Shown here: one piece after another, positions 33,099-41,853 of the stretch
Position numbering within the stretch: position 1 is the first letter of the stretch
Layout of the letters: every line of letters begins with the position of its first letter
Source: Alsobacter sp046349155
Lineage (GTDB): Bacteria; Pseudomonadota; Alphaproteobacteria; Rhizobiales; Beijerinckiaceae
Reading direction: 5' to 3'
Assembly: GCA_046349155.1 (NCBI GenBank)
Contig: JAXMCW010000004.1
Location: 372,001 to 436,000, forward strand
Length of the DNA: 64,000 bases
Made by a program: the position numbers and the translations under genes
The notes under the pieces: generated by a model
What the model saw: the letters and a program-made list of their open reading frames with translations, nothing else
The model's database searches: none
Told to the model about the DNA's origin: nothing

Positions 33099-35315
33099 AT
33101 GGCGGAGCCGGCGACCCATCCTGCGACCCTTTGGGACGGCAATCCCCTCGCGCATGCAGCGGCGACCTACTGGATCGACACTGCCCAGCGCGCCCTGCTG
33201 TTTGCGGACACCTTGCGCGAGCGGGGCAACGTCTATCATCGCCAGGCCGAGGCGAAGGTCCCGAATGTCCTGAGCTTCAAGGCTGACGTCGTCATGGACG
33301 GGCGCAAGCTGGAGCGCCCGGTCAACTACGCGCTCGTGCGCATCATCCCGCCCAAGGGCGTGGAGATCGACCGGCGCAAGCGGCCTTTCATCGTGTTCGA
33401 CCCGCGCGCCGGCCACGGTCCCGGCATCGGCGGCATGAAGCAGGACAGCGAGATCGGCGTGGCCCTGAAGGCGGGCCATCCCTGCTACTTCGTCGGCTTC
33501 CTGCCCTATCCCATGGCCGGCCAGACGGTCGAGGACGTCTGCGTGGCAGAGTCACGCTTCATCGAGGCGGTGGTCGCGGCAGAGCCGGAGGCGCAGGGCA
33601 AGCCCTGCCTCATCGGCAACTGCCAGGCGGGCTGGCAGATCATGATGACGGCGGCCATGCGCCCCGAACTCGCCGGCCCCATTATCCTCGCGGGCTCGCC
33701 GCTCTCCACCTGGCAGGGCCGGCGCGGCGAGAGCCCGATGCGCTATCTCGGCGGCCTGCTTGGCGGCACCTGGCTCACCGCGCTCGCCGGCGATCTCGGC
33801 CACGGCATCTTCGACGGCGCCCACCTGATCGCCAACTTCGAGGCCGGCAACCCCGCCAACACCTACTGGCAGAAGGCCTACAACGTCTTTTCGAAGATCG
33901 ACACCGAGCCGGAGCGCTTCCTCGATTTCGAGACCTGGTGGGGCTTCCCGGTGCTCCTCAATGCCCAGGAGATGCAGTGGATCGCCGACAACCTCTTCGT
34001 CGGCAACAAGCTCTCGCAGGGCCTGATCGCCACGTCGGGCGGCGAGCGCATCGACCTGCGCAACGTCGCCTCCCCTATCGTGGTGTTCTGTTCGTGGGGA
34101 GACGAGATCACGCCCCCGCCGCAGGCGCTTGGCTGGGTGCTCGACCTCTGCGACCGGGACGAGGATCTCGTGCGATCCGGACAGACGATCGTCTACTCAG
34201 TGCACCAGACGATCGGCCACCTCGGCATCTTCGTCTCCGGCAAGGTGGCCACCAAGGAGCACGCCGAGTTCGCCTCCTGTATCGACCTCATCAACATGCT
34301 GCCGCCCGGCCTCTACGAGGCCGTGATCACCGAGGTCGAAACGGGCACGCTCCGGGAGGACCTGATCGAAGGCAAGTACCTCCTGAGCCTGCAGCCGCGC
34401 CGACTCGCCGACATCCGGGCGCTGGGCCGCAACGACGCCGAGGACGACCGCCGCTTTCGCACGGTGGCCCGCGTCTCGGAGATCAACAAGGGGCTCTACG
34501 AGACGTTGCTCGCGCCGCTCGTGCGAGCCACGGTGACGGAGGAGACTGCGGAGGCTTTGCGCAAGGCCCATCCCCATCGGCTGCGCTTTGCGGCCCTGTC
34601 GGACCAGAGCCTCACGGGCGGGCTGCTGAAGAGCGCCGCTGCGGCCGCCCGCGAGAACCGCGTGGTCGCCGCCCCGGACAACCCGTTCCGCGTCGCTGAG
34701 GGCGTAATGGCGGAGGCCATCGCAGAAGGCTGGAAGGCCTGGGGCGCCTGGCGCGACGCCGTGCAGGAGCAGGCGTTCCTGTGGACCTACGGGTCGCCTC
34801 TTTTGCAGGCGGCCGTCGGCCTGCGGGCCGATCCTGACGCCCGCGAGCAGACAGCGCTTCGCGACGTGTCGCGCGAGGCTTTGGCGAAGGCCGCCGAGGA
34901 GGCTCTCGTGCGGGAGATGGACCACGGAAGCGTCGTGGACGCCGTTCTGCGCGCCGCGCTCTACATCGCCGAGCCCGGATCGGGCGTGGACGAGCGGGCC
35001 TACGCGATGCTGAAGATGATCGCTGCGGAGCTTCCGGACCGCCTGCGCATCGGCCAGGAGGCCTTCAAGGCGACGTTGCGCAAGCAAGTGCAGATGCTGC
35101 GGCTCGACCGCGAGCGGGCGCTGCAGACTCTCCCCGCCCTGCTGCCCCAGGGTGACAAGGAGCGCGGGAACGCCCTCCGCGTCCTGCACGAGCTGTTTGA
35201 CAGCCGAGAGCGCACGCAAGGCGAGACCCGGCGCTTTGCCGAGATGAAGGCCCTCTTTGAGGGAACCAAGCTCCCGGGCGACCGCGGCAAGCTCAAGCTC
35301 GTGGGAGGTCGGTGA
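33099..35315 (+). CDS. DUF3141 PHA-synthase-like alpha/beta-hydrolase protein
   Basis: A 738-residue protein. The N-terminal half has an alpha/beta-hydrolase fold with a nucleophile-elbow-like GNCQAGW containing C175; PHA synthases also use Cys at this position. PFIVFDPRAGHGPGIGGMK and FVGFLPYPMAGQTVEDV are DUF3141 hallmarks, and a His follows in VHQTIGHLGIFV. The C-terminal half is helical and charged. ATG 33099 follows CGGAGG. From memory, a homologue precedes pta-ackA in Sinorhizobium, where that operon responds to phosphate stress. Its substrate is not established. Confidence 0.88.
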   Translation: MAEPATHPATLWDGNPLAHAAATYWIDTAQRALLFADTLRERGNVYHRQAEAKVPNVLSFKADVVMDGRKLERPVNYALVRIIPPKGVEIDRRKRPFIVFDPRAGHGPGIGGMKQDSEIGVALKAGHPCYFVGFLPYPMAGQTVEDVCVAESRFIEAVVAAEPEAQGKPCLIGNCQAGWQIMMTAAMRPELAGPIILAGSPLSTWQGRRGESPMRYLGGLLGGTWLTALAGDLGHGIFDGAHLIANFEAGNPANTYWQKAYNVFSKIDTEPERFLDFETWWGFPVLLNAQEMQWIADNLFVGNKLSQGLIATSGGERIDLRNVASPIVVFCSWGDEITPPPQALGWVLDLCDRDEDLVRSGQTIVYSVHQTIGHLGIFVSGKVATKEHAEFASCIDLINMLPPGLYEAVITEVETGTLREDLIEGKYLLSLQPRRLADIRALGRNDAEDDRRFRTVARVSEINKGLYETLLAPLVRATVTEETAEALRKAHPHRLRFAALSDQSLTGGLLKSAAAAARENRVVAAPDNPFRVAEGVMAEAIAEGWKAWGAWRDAVQEQAFLWTYGSPLLQAAVGLRADPDAREQTALRDVSREALAKAAEEALVREMDHGSVVDAVLRAALYIAEPGSGVDERAYAMLKMIAAELPDRLRIGQEAFKATLRKQVQMLRLDRERALQTLPALLPQGDKERGNALRVLHELFDSRERTQGETRRFAEMKALFEGTKLPGDRGKLKLVGGR

Positions 35316-36082
35316 TGAGCGGCATCCTCAAGGGCAAGCGTGCCCTCGTGATCGGAATCGCCAACGACCAGTCGATCGCCTGGGGCGTCGCGCGCATGAT
35401 GCGGGAGACCGGTGCAGAGCTCGCGATCACCTACCTCAACGAGAAGGCGGAGCGCTTCGTGCGTCCCCTTGCGGAGCAGGTCGAGGCTCCGCTGATCCTG
35501 CCGCTCGACGCCGCCAAGCCGGAGCAGGAGGCGGCGGTGTTCGAGGCGATCGCCCAGCGCTGGGGCGGGCTCGACATCCTCGTTCATTCCATCGCCTTCG
35601 CCCCGCGCGACGAGCTACACGGGCGCGTGGTGGACACCACGCCCGAGGGCTTCGCGCAGGCCATGGACATTTCCGTGCACTCCTTCATTCGCCTGTGCAG
35701 GCGCGCGGAACCGCTCATGGCGAAGGGTGGGGCGTGCCTGACGATGAGCTTCTACGGAGCGGAGAAGGTCGTCTCGACCTACAACCTGATGGGCCCGGCC
35801 AAGGCGGCGCTGGAGGCGGCGACGCGGGAGATCGCCTCCGAGCTCGGGCCAAAGGGGATCACCGTCAACGTGCTCTCGCCGGGGCCAATGGCCACGCGCG
35901 CGGCCGGCGGTATCGCCTCCTTCGACTCGATGATGCAGGAGGCCATCGAGCGCTCGCCCATGAAGCGCCTCGCCACGATCGAGGACGTCGGCGCAGCCGC
36001 GGTCTTCCTGTCGAGCAACGCGGCCCGCAACATCACCGGCGAGACGCTCCACGTCGACGCCGGCTACCACATCATGGGCTGA
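35315..36082 (+). CDS. fabI: enoyl-ACP reductase, FabI type
   Basis: A 255-residue short-chain-dehydrogenase-fold enzyme reducing enoyl-ACP with NAD(P)H in fatty-acid synthesis. The nucleotide-binding GIANDQSIAWGVA and catalytic Y156 and K163 (STYNLMGPAKAALEA) match E. coli FabI numbering exactly. ATG overlaps the DUF3141 stop as TGATG. Being placed in a fermentation/acetate operon rather than with other fab genes, it is probably an accessory copy used under this regulon's conditions. It may consume reducing power, which is inference. Confidence 0.92.
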   Translation: MSGILKGKRALVIGIANDQSIAWGVARMMRETGAELAITYLNEKAERFVRPLAEQVEAPLILPLDAAKPEQEAAVFEAIAQRWGGLDILVHSIAFAPRDELHGRVVDTTPEGFAQAMDISVHSFIRLCRRAEPLMAKGGACLTMSFYGAEKVVSTYNLMGPAKAALEAATREIASELGPKGITVNVLSPGPMATRAAGGIASFDSMMQEAIERSPMKRLATIEDVGAAAVFLSSNAARNITGETLHVDAGYHIMG

Positions 36083-36152
36083 ACAGACCTCGCCGCCGAA
36101 GACACCGAAGGGGTCACGTCGGCTCAATGCAAAGCAAGCCAGGGAGGGGCGT

Positions 36153-37013
36153 ATGGACGTCGCTGCAAAAGAAGCCGGAAGTCGGAAAAGCAAGAGCAAG
36201 AAGCACCAGGGCGAGCCCGAGGCCAGCACGAAAGCCCCGGGGAAGATGTCAGGCAAGGAGTACGAGAAGGCGCTTGAGAAGCTCCAGGGCGACCTCGTGC
36301 AATTGCAGCTCTGGGTGAAGGAAACCGGCGCCAAGGTCTGCATCGTCTTCGAAGGCCGCGACGGAGCCGGTAAAGGAGGCACGATCAAGGCCCTCACGGA
36401 GCGCACGAGCCCGCGTGTCTTCCGCGTCGTGGCGCTGCCCGCGCCCACCGAGCGCGAAAAGAGCCAGATGTACGCGCAGCGCTACCTGCCGCACCTGCCG
36501 GCGGGCGGCGAGATCGTGATCTTCGACCGCAGCTGGTACAACCGCGCCGGCGTCGAGCGCGTCATGGGCTTCTGCACGGACGAGCAGGCCGAGAGCTTCC
36601 TCAAGATGGTGCCGGCCTTCGAGCGGGTGATGGTCGAGTCCGGGATCATCCTGCTGAAGTACTGGCTGGACGTCACGCAGGAGGAGCAGACGCGGCGGAT
36701 CAAGCAGCGGATCGACGATCCCCGCAAGATCTGGAAGCTCTCGCCGATGGACGTGGAATCCTATAGCCGCTGGTACGACTATTCCCGCGCGCGCGACGAA
36801 ATGTTCAAGGCCACGGATACGTCTTGGGCGCCGTGGTACGTCATCCAGTCCGACGAGAAAAAGCGCACGCGGCTGAACATCATCAGCCACATCCTCCAGC
36901 ACATCCCCTACGAGAAGACGAAGCGCCACAAGATCGAGCTGCCCAAGCGCCAGAAGGCAAAGGGCTACATCGATCCCGACTATCCCTACCGCAAGGTCCC
37001 GCAGATTTTCTGA
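36153..37013 (+). CDS. ppk2: polyphosphate kinase 2
   Basis: A 286-residue PPK2 transferring phosphate between polyphosphate and nucleotides. Walker A G68-RDGAGKGGTIK, Walker B region EIVIFDRSWYNRAGVE with D125-R126, and the lid Arg-rich QTRRIKQRIDDPRKIWKLSPMD are all present. The final motif is KAKGYIDPDYPYRKVPQIF. The N-terminal 35 residues are Lys-rich and probably flexible. AGGGAGGGG precedes the start. It lies between fabI and the zeta-like gene, and could recharge GDP/ADP when respiration is limited. Confidence 0.93.
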   Translation: MDVAAKEAGSRKSKSKKHQGEPEASTKAPGKMSGKEYEKALEKLQGDLVQLQLWVKETGAKVCIVFEGRDGAGKGGTIKALTERTSPRVFRVVALPAPTEREKSQMYAQRYLPHLPAGGEIVIFDRSWYNRAGVERVMGFCTDEQAESFLKMVPAFERVMVESGIILLKYWLDVTQEEQTRRIKQRIDDPRKIWKLSPMDVESYSRWYDYSRARDEMFKATDTSWAPWYVIQSDEKKRTRLNIISHILQHIPYEKTKRHKIELPKRQKAKGYIDPDYPYRKVPQIF

Positions 37014-37046
37014 GCGGTGGGGGCGCACGATCAGGGAGTGATCGGG

Positions 37047-37367
37047 ATGGCAAACTTCGACGACCTGGGCCGCACCGTGCTCCGCAATCGCCTTCTCGGC
37101 CGCTGGGCGGCGGAAAGATTGGGAAAAGCGGGCGGCGAGGCGGACGCCTATGTCGAGACCCTCGCCGCCATGGCAGCTGAGAACGGCGACGTGTTCAGCC
37201 GTGTGAAGCAGGACTTCGATGCCGCCGGTGTCGCTCATACTGACGCAAGCATCGGCGAGGCGCTCACGGAGATGACAGTGAAAGCGGGACGACTGCTCCC
37301 CACTGGTGGCGGTGGCGTCTCCGATGCCGCCGCCATCGCGCTGAAGCGAAACCTGTCGGGGCGCTGA
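37047..37367 (+). CDS. ATPase-inhibitor zeta-like (DUF1476) protein lacking the inhibitory N-terminus
   Basis: A 106-residue protein. RNRLLGRWAAERLGKAGGEADAYV, followed by DVFSRVKQDFDAAGVAHTDASI, matches the conserved four-helix core of alphaproteobacterial ATP synthase zeta subunits (DUF1476). In typical members the start FDxRExAFExKFAxDEELxFKAEA precedes RNKLLG. Here MANFDDLGRTVL joins directly to RNRLLG, so about 17 residues including the inhibitory helix are missing. A Gly-rich tail (LLPTGGGGVSDAAA) is added. The start ATG 37047 is internal to a longer frame. It may be a non-inhibitory paralogue. Confidence 0.75.
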   Translation: MANFDDLGRTVLRNRLLGRWAAERLGKAGGEADAYVETLAAMAAENGDVFSRVKQDFDAAGVAHTDASIGEALTEMTVKAGRLLPTGGGGVSDAAAIALKRNLSGR

Positions 37368-37403
37368 CCGGTCCGCTGGCATCGCCGGGAATGGAGAATT
37401 GAG

Positions 37404-38354
37404 ATGAGCCAAGGTGACCGCCACGTGCGCTATGCGCGCCTCATCGCGGCCGCGAGGGAATTTCCTGCCCTCAAGGTCGCCGTCGCCCATCCCTGCGACG
37501 CCACGTCCCTCGGCGCCGCCTTCGAGGCCGCCGAACTCGGATTGATCGAGCCCATTCTCGTGGGGCCTGCGGCCAAGATCCGCGCTGCGGCGGACCAGGC
37601 AATGTCAATCGACCTCTCCCGCGTCCGCCTCGTCGACGCCGAGCACAGCCATGATGCCGCGGCCAAGGCGGTGGCCCTCGTGCGGGCGGGCGAAGCGGAG
37701 GCGCTGATGAAGGGCAGCCTGCACACCGACGAGCTGATGAGCGCCGTCGTGGCCCGCGACATCGGCCTGCGGACGGCCAGGCGCATCAGCCACTGTTTCG
37801 TCATGGCGGTGCCCAACCACCCCGACCCGCTGATCATCACCGACGCCGCTGTGAACATCGCCCCGACGCTCGAGGTGAAGGTCGACATCGTGCAGAACGC
37901 TATCGACCTCGCCCATGCCCTGCGCATCCAGGAGGTCCGCGTCGCCATCCTCTCGGCGATGGAGACCGTCAATCCCAAGGTCCCCTCCACGATCGAGGCC
38001 GCAGCGCTCTGCAAGATGGCGGATCGCGGCCAGATCACTGGAGGCCTGCTAGACGGACCGCTCGCGCTCGACAACGCCATCGACCTCGGAGCGGCCGCCA
38101 TCAAGAAGATCGTCTCGCCAGTCGCGGGACGGGCCAATGTGCTTGTCGTGCCGGATCTGGAGGCCGGCAACATGCTTGCGAAAAGCCTCACCTTCCTCGC
38201 CGACGCGGACGCGGCGGGGATCGTTCTGGGCGCGCGCGTGCCAATCATCCTGACGAGCCGCGCCGATTCCGAGACGACGAGACTCGCCTCCTGCGCTGTG
38301 GCCTCCCTGGTGGCCGCTGCGGCGCGGGCCAGGGCATCCGTGCCGGCGGTGTGA
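37404..38354 (+). CDS. pta: phosphate acetyltransferase (Pta/Ptb family)
   Basis: A 316-residue short-form phosphotransacetylase interconverting acetyl-CoA and acetyl phosphate. Family features are ALMKGSLHTDELMSAVV, RRISHCFVMAVP, ITDAAVNIAPTLEVKVDIVQNAIDLA, VAILSAMETVNPKVPSTIEA, GLLDGPLALDNAID and VLVVPDLEAGNMLAKSL. It lacks the N-terminal extension of long Pta proteins. GAGAATTGAG precedes the start. It is immediately followed by acetate kinase (1-bp gap), completing the acetyl-CoA to acetate ATP-yielding branch downstream of PflB. Confidence 0.92.
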   Translation: MSQGDRHVRYARLIAAAREFPALKVAVAHPCDATSLGAAFEAAELGLIEPILVGPAAKIRAAADQAMSIDLSRVRLVDAEHSHDAAAKAVALVRAGEAEALMKGSLHTDELMSAVVARDIGLRTARRISHCFVMAVPNHPDPLIITDAAVNIAPTLEVKVDIVQNAIDLAHALRIQEVRVAILSAMETVNPKVPSTIEAAALCKMADRGQITGGLLDGPLALDNAIDLGAAAIKKIVSPVAGRANVLVVPDLEAGNMLAKSLTFLADADAAGIVLGARVPIILTSRADSETTRLASCAVASLVAAAARARASVPAV

Positions 38355-38355
38355 C

Positions 38356-39558
38356 ATGTCGCTCTCGCTCGTCATCAATGCCGGCTCATCGAGCCTGAAG
38401 TTCCAGGTCTTCGACGCCGAGGGCGCGTCGGAGACGCCGCTCTTCCGGGGTCTCTATGAGGGTCTGGCCGGCAGCAAAGACGGCTCGCCGGCCAAGGCCA
38501 CGATCAAGGATGGTTCGGGCGCGGTCGTGCACGAGGCGACGTGGAACGTCGCGCGGGGCAAGGGCCATGAGGAGGCGCTGGATCGCCTGTTCGCCTGGGG
38601 CAGCGACGCGGTTCAGGGACGCCGCATCGGCGGCGTCGGGCACCGTGTCGTGCATGGCGGGCCGAACCACGCCGCCCCGGTGCTGGTCACCGAGGCCGTG
38701 CTGGAGGAGCTGGAGACGCTCGTGCCGCTCGCGCCGCTGCACCAGCCCCACAACCTCGGCCCGATCCGCATCATCTCCCGCATGGCACCTGGCCTGCCGC
38801 AGGTCGCCTGCTTCGACACGGCGTTCCACCGCAGCCAGCCGGAGGTGGCGCAGCTCTTCGCCCTGCCGCGAGAGATCACGGCGCGCGGCGTCCTGCGCTA
38901 TGGTTTCCATGGGCTCTCCTACGAGTACATCGCCTCGGCGATGGGCGGCTACGATCCTGGCCTGGCGAACGGGCGCGTCGTCGTCTGCCACCTTGGCAAC
39001 GGCGCCAGCGCCTGCGCCATGCAGGCGGGCCGCAGCATGGCCTCCACGATGGGATTCTCGGCCCTGGACGGGCTGATGATGGGCACGCGGAGCGGCTCCA
39101 TCGATCCCGGCGCGGTGTTCTACCTGATCCGAGACATGGGCCTCACGCCGGCCGAGGCGGAGACGCTGCTCTACACGAAATGCGGCCTGCTCGGCGTGTC
39201 CGGCCTCTCCAACGACATGCGGACGCTGCGCGCGCAGGCATCCTCGCAGCCTCACGCTCGGCAGGCGCTCGATCTCTGCGTCTACCGCATCGTGCGGGAG
39301 GTCGGCTCGCTCGCCTCGGCCCTCGGCGGCCTGGACGGTCTAATCTTCACTGCTGGCATCGGCGAGAACGACGCCGCGACCCGCGCCGAGGTTCTCGCCG
39401 GGCTCAGCTGGCTTGGCTTCACGCTTGACGCCGCCGCGAACGCTCGAGGCGGCCCCTTCATCACGTCCGACCCTGGCCCGAAGGCCTGGGTCATCCCCAC
39501 CAACGAGGAACTCGCCATCGCCCGGCATATGGCCGCGGTGCTGGCGACCCCTCCCTGA
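38356..39558 (+). CDS. ackA: acetate kinase
   Basis: A 400-residue enzyme making ATP and acetate from acetyl phosphate. The N-terminal LVINAGSSSLKFQVFD and central RYGFHGLSYEYIASAM, VCHLGNGASACAM and MMGTRSGSIDPG are the signature motifs of the acetokinase family. GLIFTAGIGEND near the C-terminus completes the nucleotide site. Length is normal. ATG lies 1 bp after the pta stop. It pairs with Pta for substrate-level phosphorylation when PflB is active. Confidence 0.95.
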   Translation: MSLSLVINAGSSSLKFQVFDAEGASETPLFRGLYEGLAGSKDGSPAKATIKDGSGAVVHEATWNVARGKGHEEALDRLFAWGSDAVQGRRIGGVGHRVVHGGPNHAAPVLVTEAVLEELETLVPLAPLHQPHNLGPIRIISRMAPGLPQVACFDTAFHRSQPEVAQLFALPREITARGVLRYGFHGLSYEYIASAMGGYDPGLANGRVVVCHLGNGASACAMQAGRSMASTMGFSALDGLMMGTRSGSIDPGAVFYLIRDMGLTPAEAETLLYTKCGLLGVSGLSNDMRTLRAQASSQPHARQALDLCVYRIVREVGSLASALGGLDGLIFTAGIGENDAATRAEVLAGLSWLGFTLDAAANARGGPFITSDPGPKAWVIPTNEELAIARHMAAVLATPP

Positions 39559-39581
39559 TCGCGACTTGAAAGGAGACTTCC

Positions 39582-40067
39582 ATGGCGACCAACGAGACAC
39601 TGGGCGACGAGGCCTTCATGTCGGCTTCCGACCTACGCGCCTACATGACGAACATGCAGATGGCCAAGGCCGAAAAGGCCATGTCGGCCATGGACTCCGC
39701 GGACAAGGCCCGCAAGGAGCTCGTGCGCACGCTCTCCGAGCCGGTCGCCTTGACGCCGGACTTCGTGCAGGGCCTCAAGACGAGGCTCGCCGGGACGGTC
39801 CGGAAGGCCGCCCAGACCGGCGAGACGGAGGCGATGGTGATGCGCTTCCCGGTAGACCTCTGCACCGACAAGGGCCGCGCCATCAACAACGGCGACGCCG
39901 ACTGGCCGGAAAGCCTGACCGGTCGTCCGCGCCAGGCCTACGAGCTCTGGCGCGATCACCTGCGCGACGCCGGATACAAGCTCAAGGCGATGATCATCGA
40001 GTGGCCCGGCGGACTGCCCGGCGACGTCGGGTTCTTCCTGGGCTGGTCTGACAGCAAGTCCCGCTGA
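39582..40067 (+). CDS. hypothetical protein in the pta-ackA operon
   Basis: A 161-residue soluble protein I do not recognise. The first 75 residues are helical and charged (SASDLRAYMTNMQMAKAEKAMSAMDSADKARKELVRTL). The second half is globular (EAMVMRFPVDLCTDKGRAINNGDADWPESLTGRPRQAYELWRDHLRDAGYKLKAMIIEWPGG). No signal or membrane segment. AAAGGAGA precedes the start; it lies 23 bp after ackA and 32 bp before the next gene, clearly within the operon. Confidence 0.75.
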   Translation: MATNETLGDEAFMSASDLRAYMTNMQMAKAEKAMSAMDSADKARKELVRTLSEPVALTPDFVQGLKTRLAGTVRKAAQTGETEAMVMRFPVDLCTDKGRAINNGDADWPESLTGRPRQAYELWRDHLRDAGYKLKAMIIEWPGGLPGDVGFFLGWSDSKSR

Positions 40068-40099
40068 GCGCACCCTTTCCTTGAAACGGGAGGTCCGCC

Positions 40100-40579
40100 A
40101 TGACCGTGCCCGCCCATGCGGCAGCCCCGGCTCACCTGCCGCCCTTCATCACCGAGCCGGGCCACACGGACGTGCTCCTCGTGGGGATGGGCGTGTTCCT
40201 GGTCGTCGCAGTGCTTTCCGTCGGGATCCTCTTCCTGCGGCTGCACACGCTGCCGGAACGCCTCGCCCATCGCTCGCAGAAGCTGCAGTTCGAGATCGTG
40301 GCCGTGCTGGGGCTGATCTCCCTGTTCACTCACGAACACATCTTCTGGGTGGCAGGCCTTCTCCTGGCGCTGATCGACCTGCCCGACTTCGGTTCGCCGC
40401 TGGGCCGCATCGCGCGGGCGATCGAGAAAATGGCCGGGCTGCGCCCTACGGTTGACGTCGTCGAGCGGGAGGAAGGTCTGCTGCCGGGGCACCCGTCCGC
40501 TGGCAAGGCGGTCACCGACCTCCGAGCGAGCGAGGCCGGCCGCGCCCATCCCCGGCCGGCCCACGGGCACGGAGGCTGA
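40100..40579 (+). CDS. two-segment membrane protein preceding HlyD, DUF3302-like position
   Basis: A 159-residue protein with two hydrophobic helices (VLLVGMGVFLVVAVLSVGILFLRL, about 26-50, and IVAVLGLISLFTHEHIFWVAGLLLALIDL, about 69-97) and a soluble basic C-terminal tail. Its placement directly before a HlyD-type protein recalls the E. coli YiaW-YiaV pair. The family assignment is tentative, resting on gene order and topology. GGGAGG precedes the start. Confidence 0.65.
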   Translation: MTVPAHAAAPAHLPPFITEPGHTDVLLVGMGVFLVVAVLSVGILFLRLHTLPERLAHRSQKLQFEIVAVLGLISLFTHEHIFWVAGLLLALIDLPDFGSPLGRIARAIEKMAGLRPTVDVVEREEGLLPGHPSAGKAVTDLRASEAGRAHPRPAHGHGG

Positions 40580-40582
40580 GCC

Positions 40583-41815
40583 ATGCTCGAACTCATGCTC
40601 TGCTCGCTGCTCACCGTCGTCCCGGACTACCTCTATCGTCGCTATGCCCAGGGCAAGCGCCTTGGCCGGGAAATCACGATCTATTCCGTCTGGTTCGAGC
40701 TGCGCTGGGGCATCATCGGCTGCCTGATGCTCACGGTCGCGCTAATCACCACCGTCTTCTACAACCACCCGGCCACGTCAAACGTGGTCTCCTTCTTCCG
40801 CACGGTGCCGATCGTGCCGGAGACGATCGGTCGCGTGGCAAGGATCGAGGTTGGGACGAGCGACCACGTCGAGGCAGGCCAAGTGATCTTCAGGCTCGAC
40901 GACACGACCCAGCAAGCGGCCCTGGATACGGCCCGCCGGCGGGTGGCCGAGGTCGAGGCGTCCATGGTCGTCGCGCAGGCGGACCTCCTAGCGGCAGACG
41001 GCCAGATCCAGCAGGCCCAGAGCCAGTATGACCAGGCGCTGGACGAGCTGCAGACCAAGCAGGAGCTCTACAAGCGAAATCCGGACGTCGTGGCGCGCCG
41101 GGAGCTGGAGCGCCTGCAGAACCTCGCGGACGCCCGGCAGGGAGGCGTGACGGCCGTTAAGGCCGCCAAGCAGGCGGTCGAGAGCAGGATCTCCACCTTG
41201 CTGCCGGCCCAGAAGGCCAGCGCCGAAAGTGCCCTCCAGCAGGCGCAGGTTGCCGTGGACAAGACGGTCATCCGGGCCGGCGTGACAGGCAGGGTCGAGC
41301 AGTTCGCGCTGCAGGTCGGCGACGTCGTGAACCCGCTGGCCCGGCCTGCGGGCGTGCTCATTCCCGACGGTTCGGGTCGCAAGCGCCTCCAGGCAGGCTT
41401 CGGGCAGATCGAGGCGCAGGTCATGGAAGTGGGCATGGTCGCCGAGGCGGCATGCGTGTCACGTCCTTGGACCATCATCCCCATGGTCGTCACCTCCGTG
41501 CAGGACTACATCGCCGCCGGCCAGTTCCGCGGCGGCGAGCAATTGATTGACGCGCGGCAGGTCGTCCAGCCCGGCACGATCCTGGTGACGCTCGAGCCGC
41601 TCTACGAGGGCGGCCTCGACGGCGTCACGCCCGGCTCGAGCTGCGTGGCCAACGCGTATTCGTCCAACCACGAGCGGATCGTCGATCCGAAGACAGGGAC
41701 CCTGGAGCGCTTCGCCTTGCACGGGGTCGATGCCGTCGCCCTGGTTCACGCCATGTTGCTCCGGATCCAGGCCCTTCTGCTGCCGATCCAGACGCTCGTG
41801 TTCCAGGGGCACTGA
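40583..41815 (+). CDS. HlyD-family membrane adaptor protein
   Basis: A 410-residue protein with one N-terminal membrane helix (GIIGCLMLTVALITTVFY, about 50-67) followed by a periplasmic adaptor. It has a lipoyl-like half (IVPETIGRVARIEVGTSDHVEAGQVIFRLDD), a coiled-coil hairpin (about 112-225, Gln/Ala-rich) and the second half (AGVTGRVEQFALQVGDVVNP). No transporter or outer-membrane partner is encoded next to it. It is 3 bp after the small membrane protein gene, and is the last gene of the nine-gene operon starting at 33099. Confidence 0.85.
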   Translation: MLELMLCSLLTVVPDYLYRRYAQGKRLGREITIYSVWFELRWGIIGCLMLTVALITTVFYNHPATSNVVSFFRTVPIVPETIGRVARIEVGTSDHVEAGQVIFRLDDTTQQAALDTARRRVAEVEASMVVAQADLLAADGQIQQAQSQYDQALDELQTKQELYKRNPDVVARRELERLQNLADARQGGVTAVKAAKQAVESRISTLLPAQKASAESALQQAQVAVDKTVIRAGVTGRVEQFALQVGDVVNPLARPAGVLIPDGSGRKRLQAGFGQIEAQVMEVGMVAEAACVSRPWTIIPMVVTSVQDYIAAGQFRGGEQLIDARQVVQPGTILVTLEPLYEGGLDGVTPGSSCVANAYSSNHERIVDPKTGTLERFALHGVDAVALVHAMLLRIQALLLPIQTLVFQGH

Positions 41816-41853
41816 GGAAGTGGACCGAATGAGCAATCCGCCCGCCTGACGGC

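Noticed and set aside
36249..37490. 413-residue minus-strand frame opposite ppk2
   Set aside because: Shadow of ppk2 and the zeta-like gene, with antisense-type composition.
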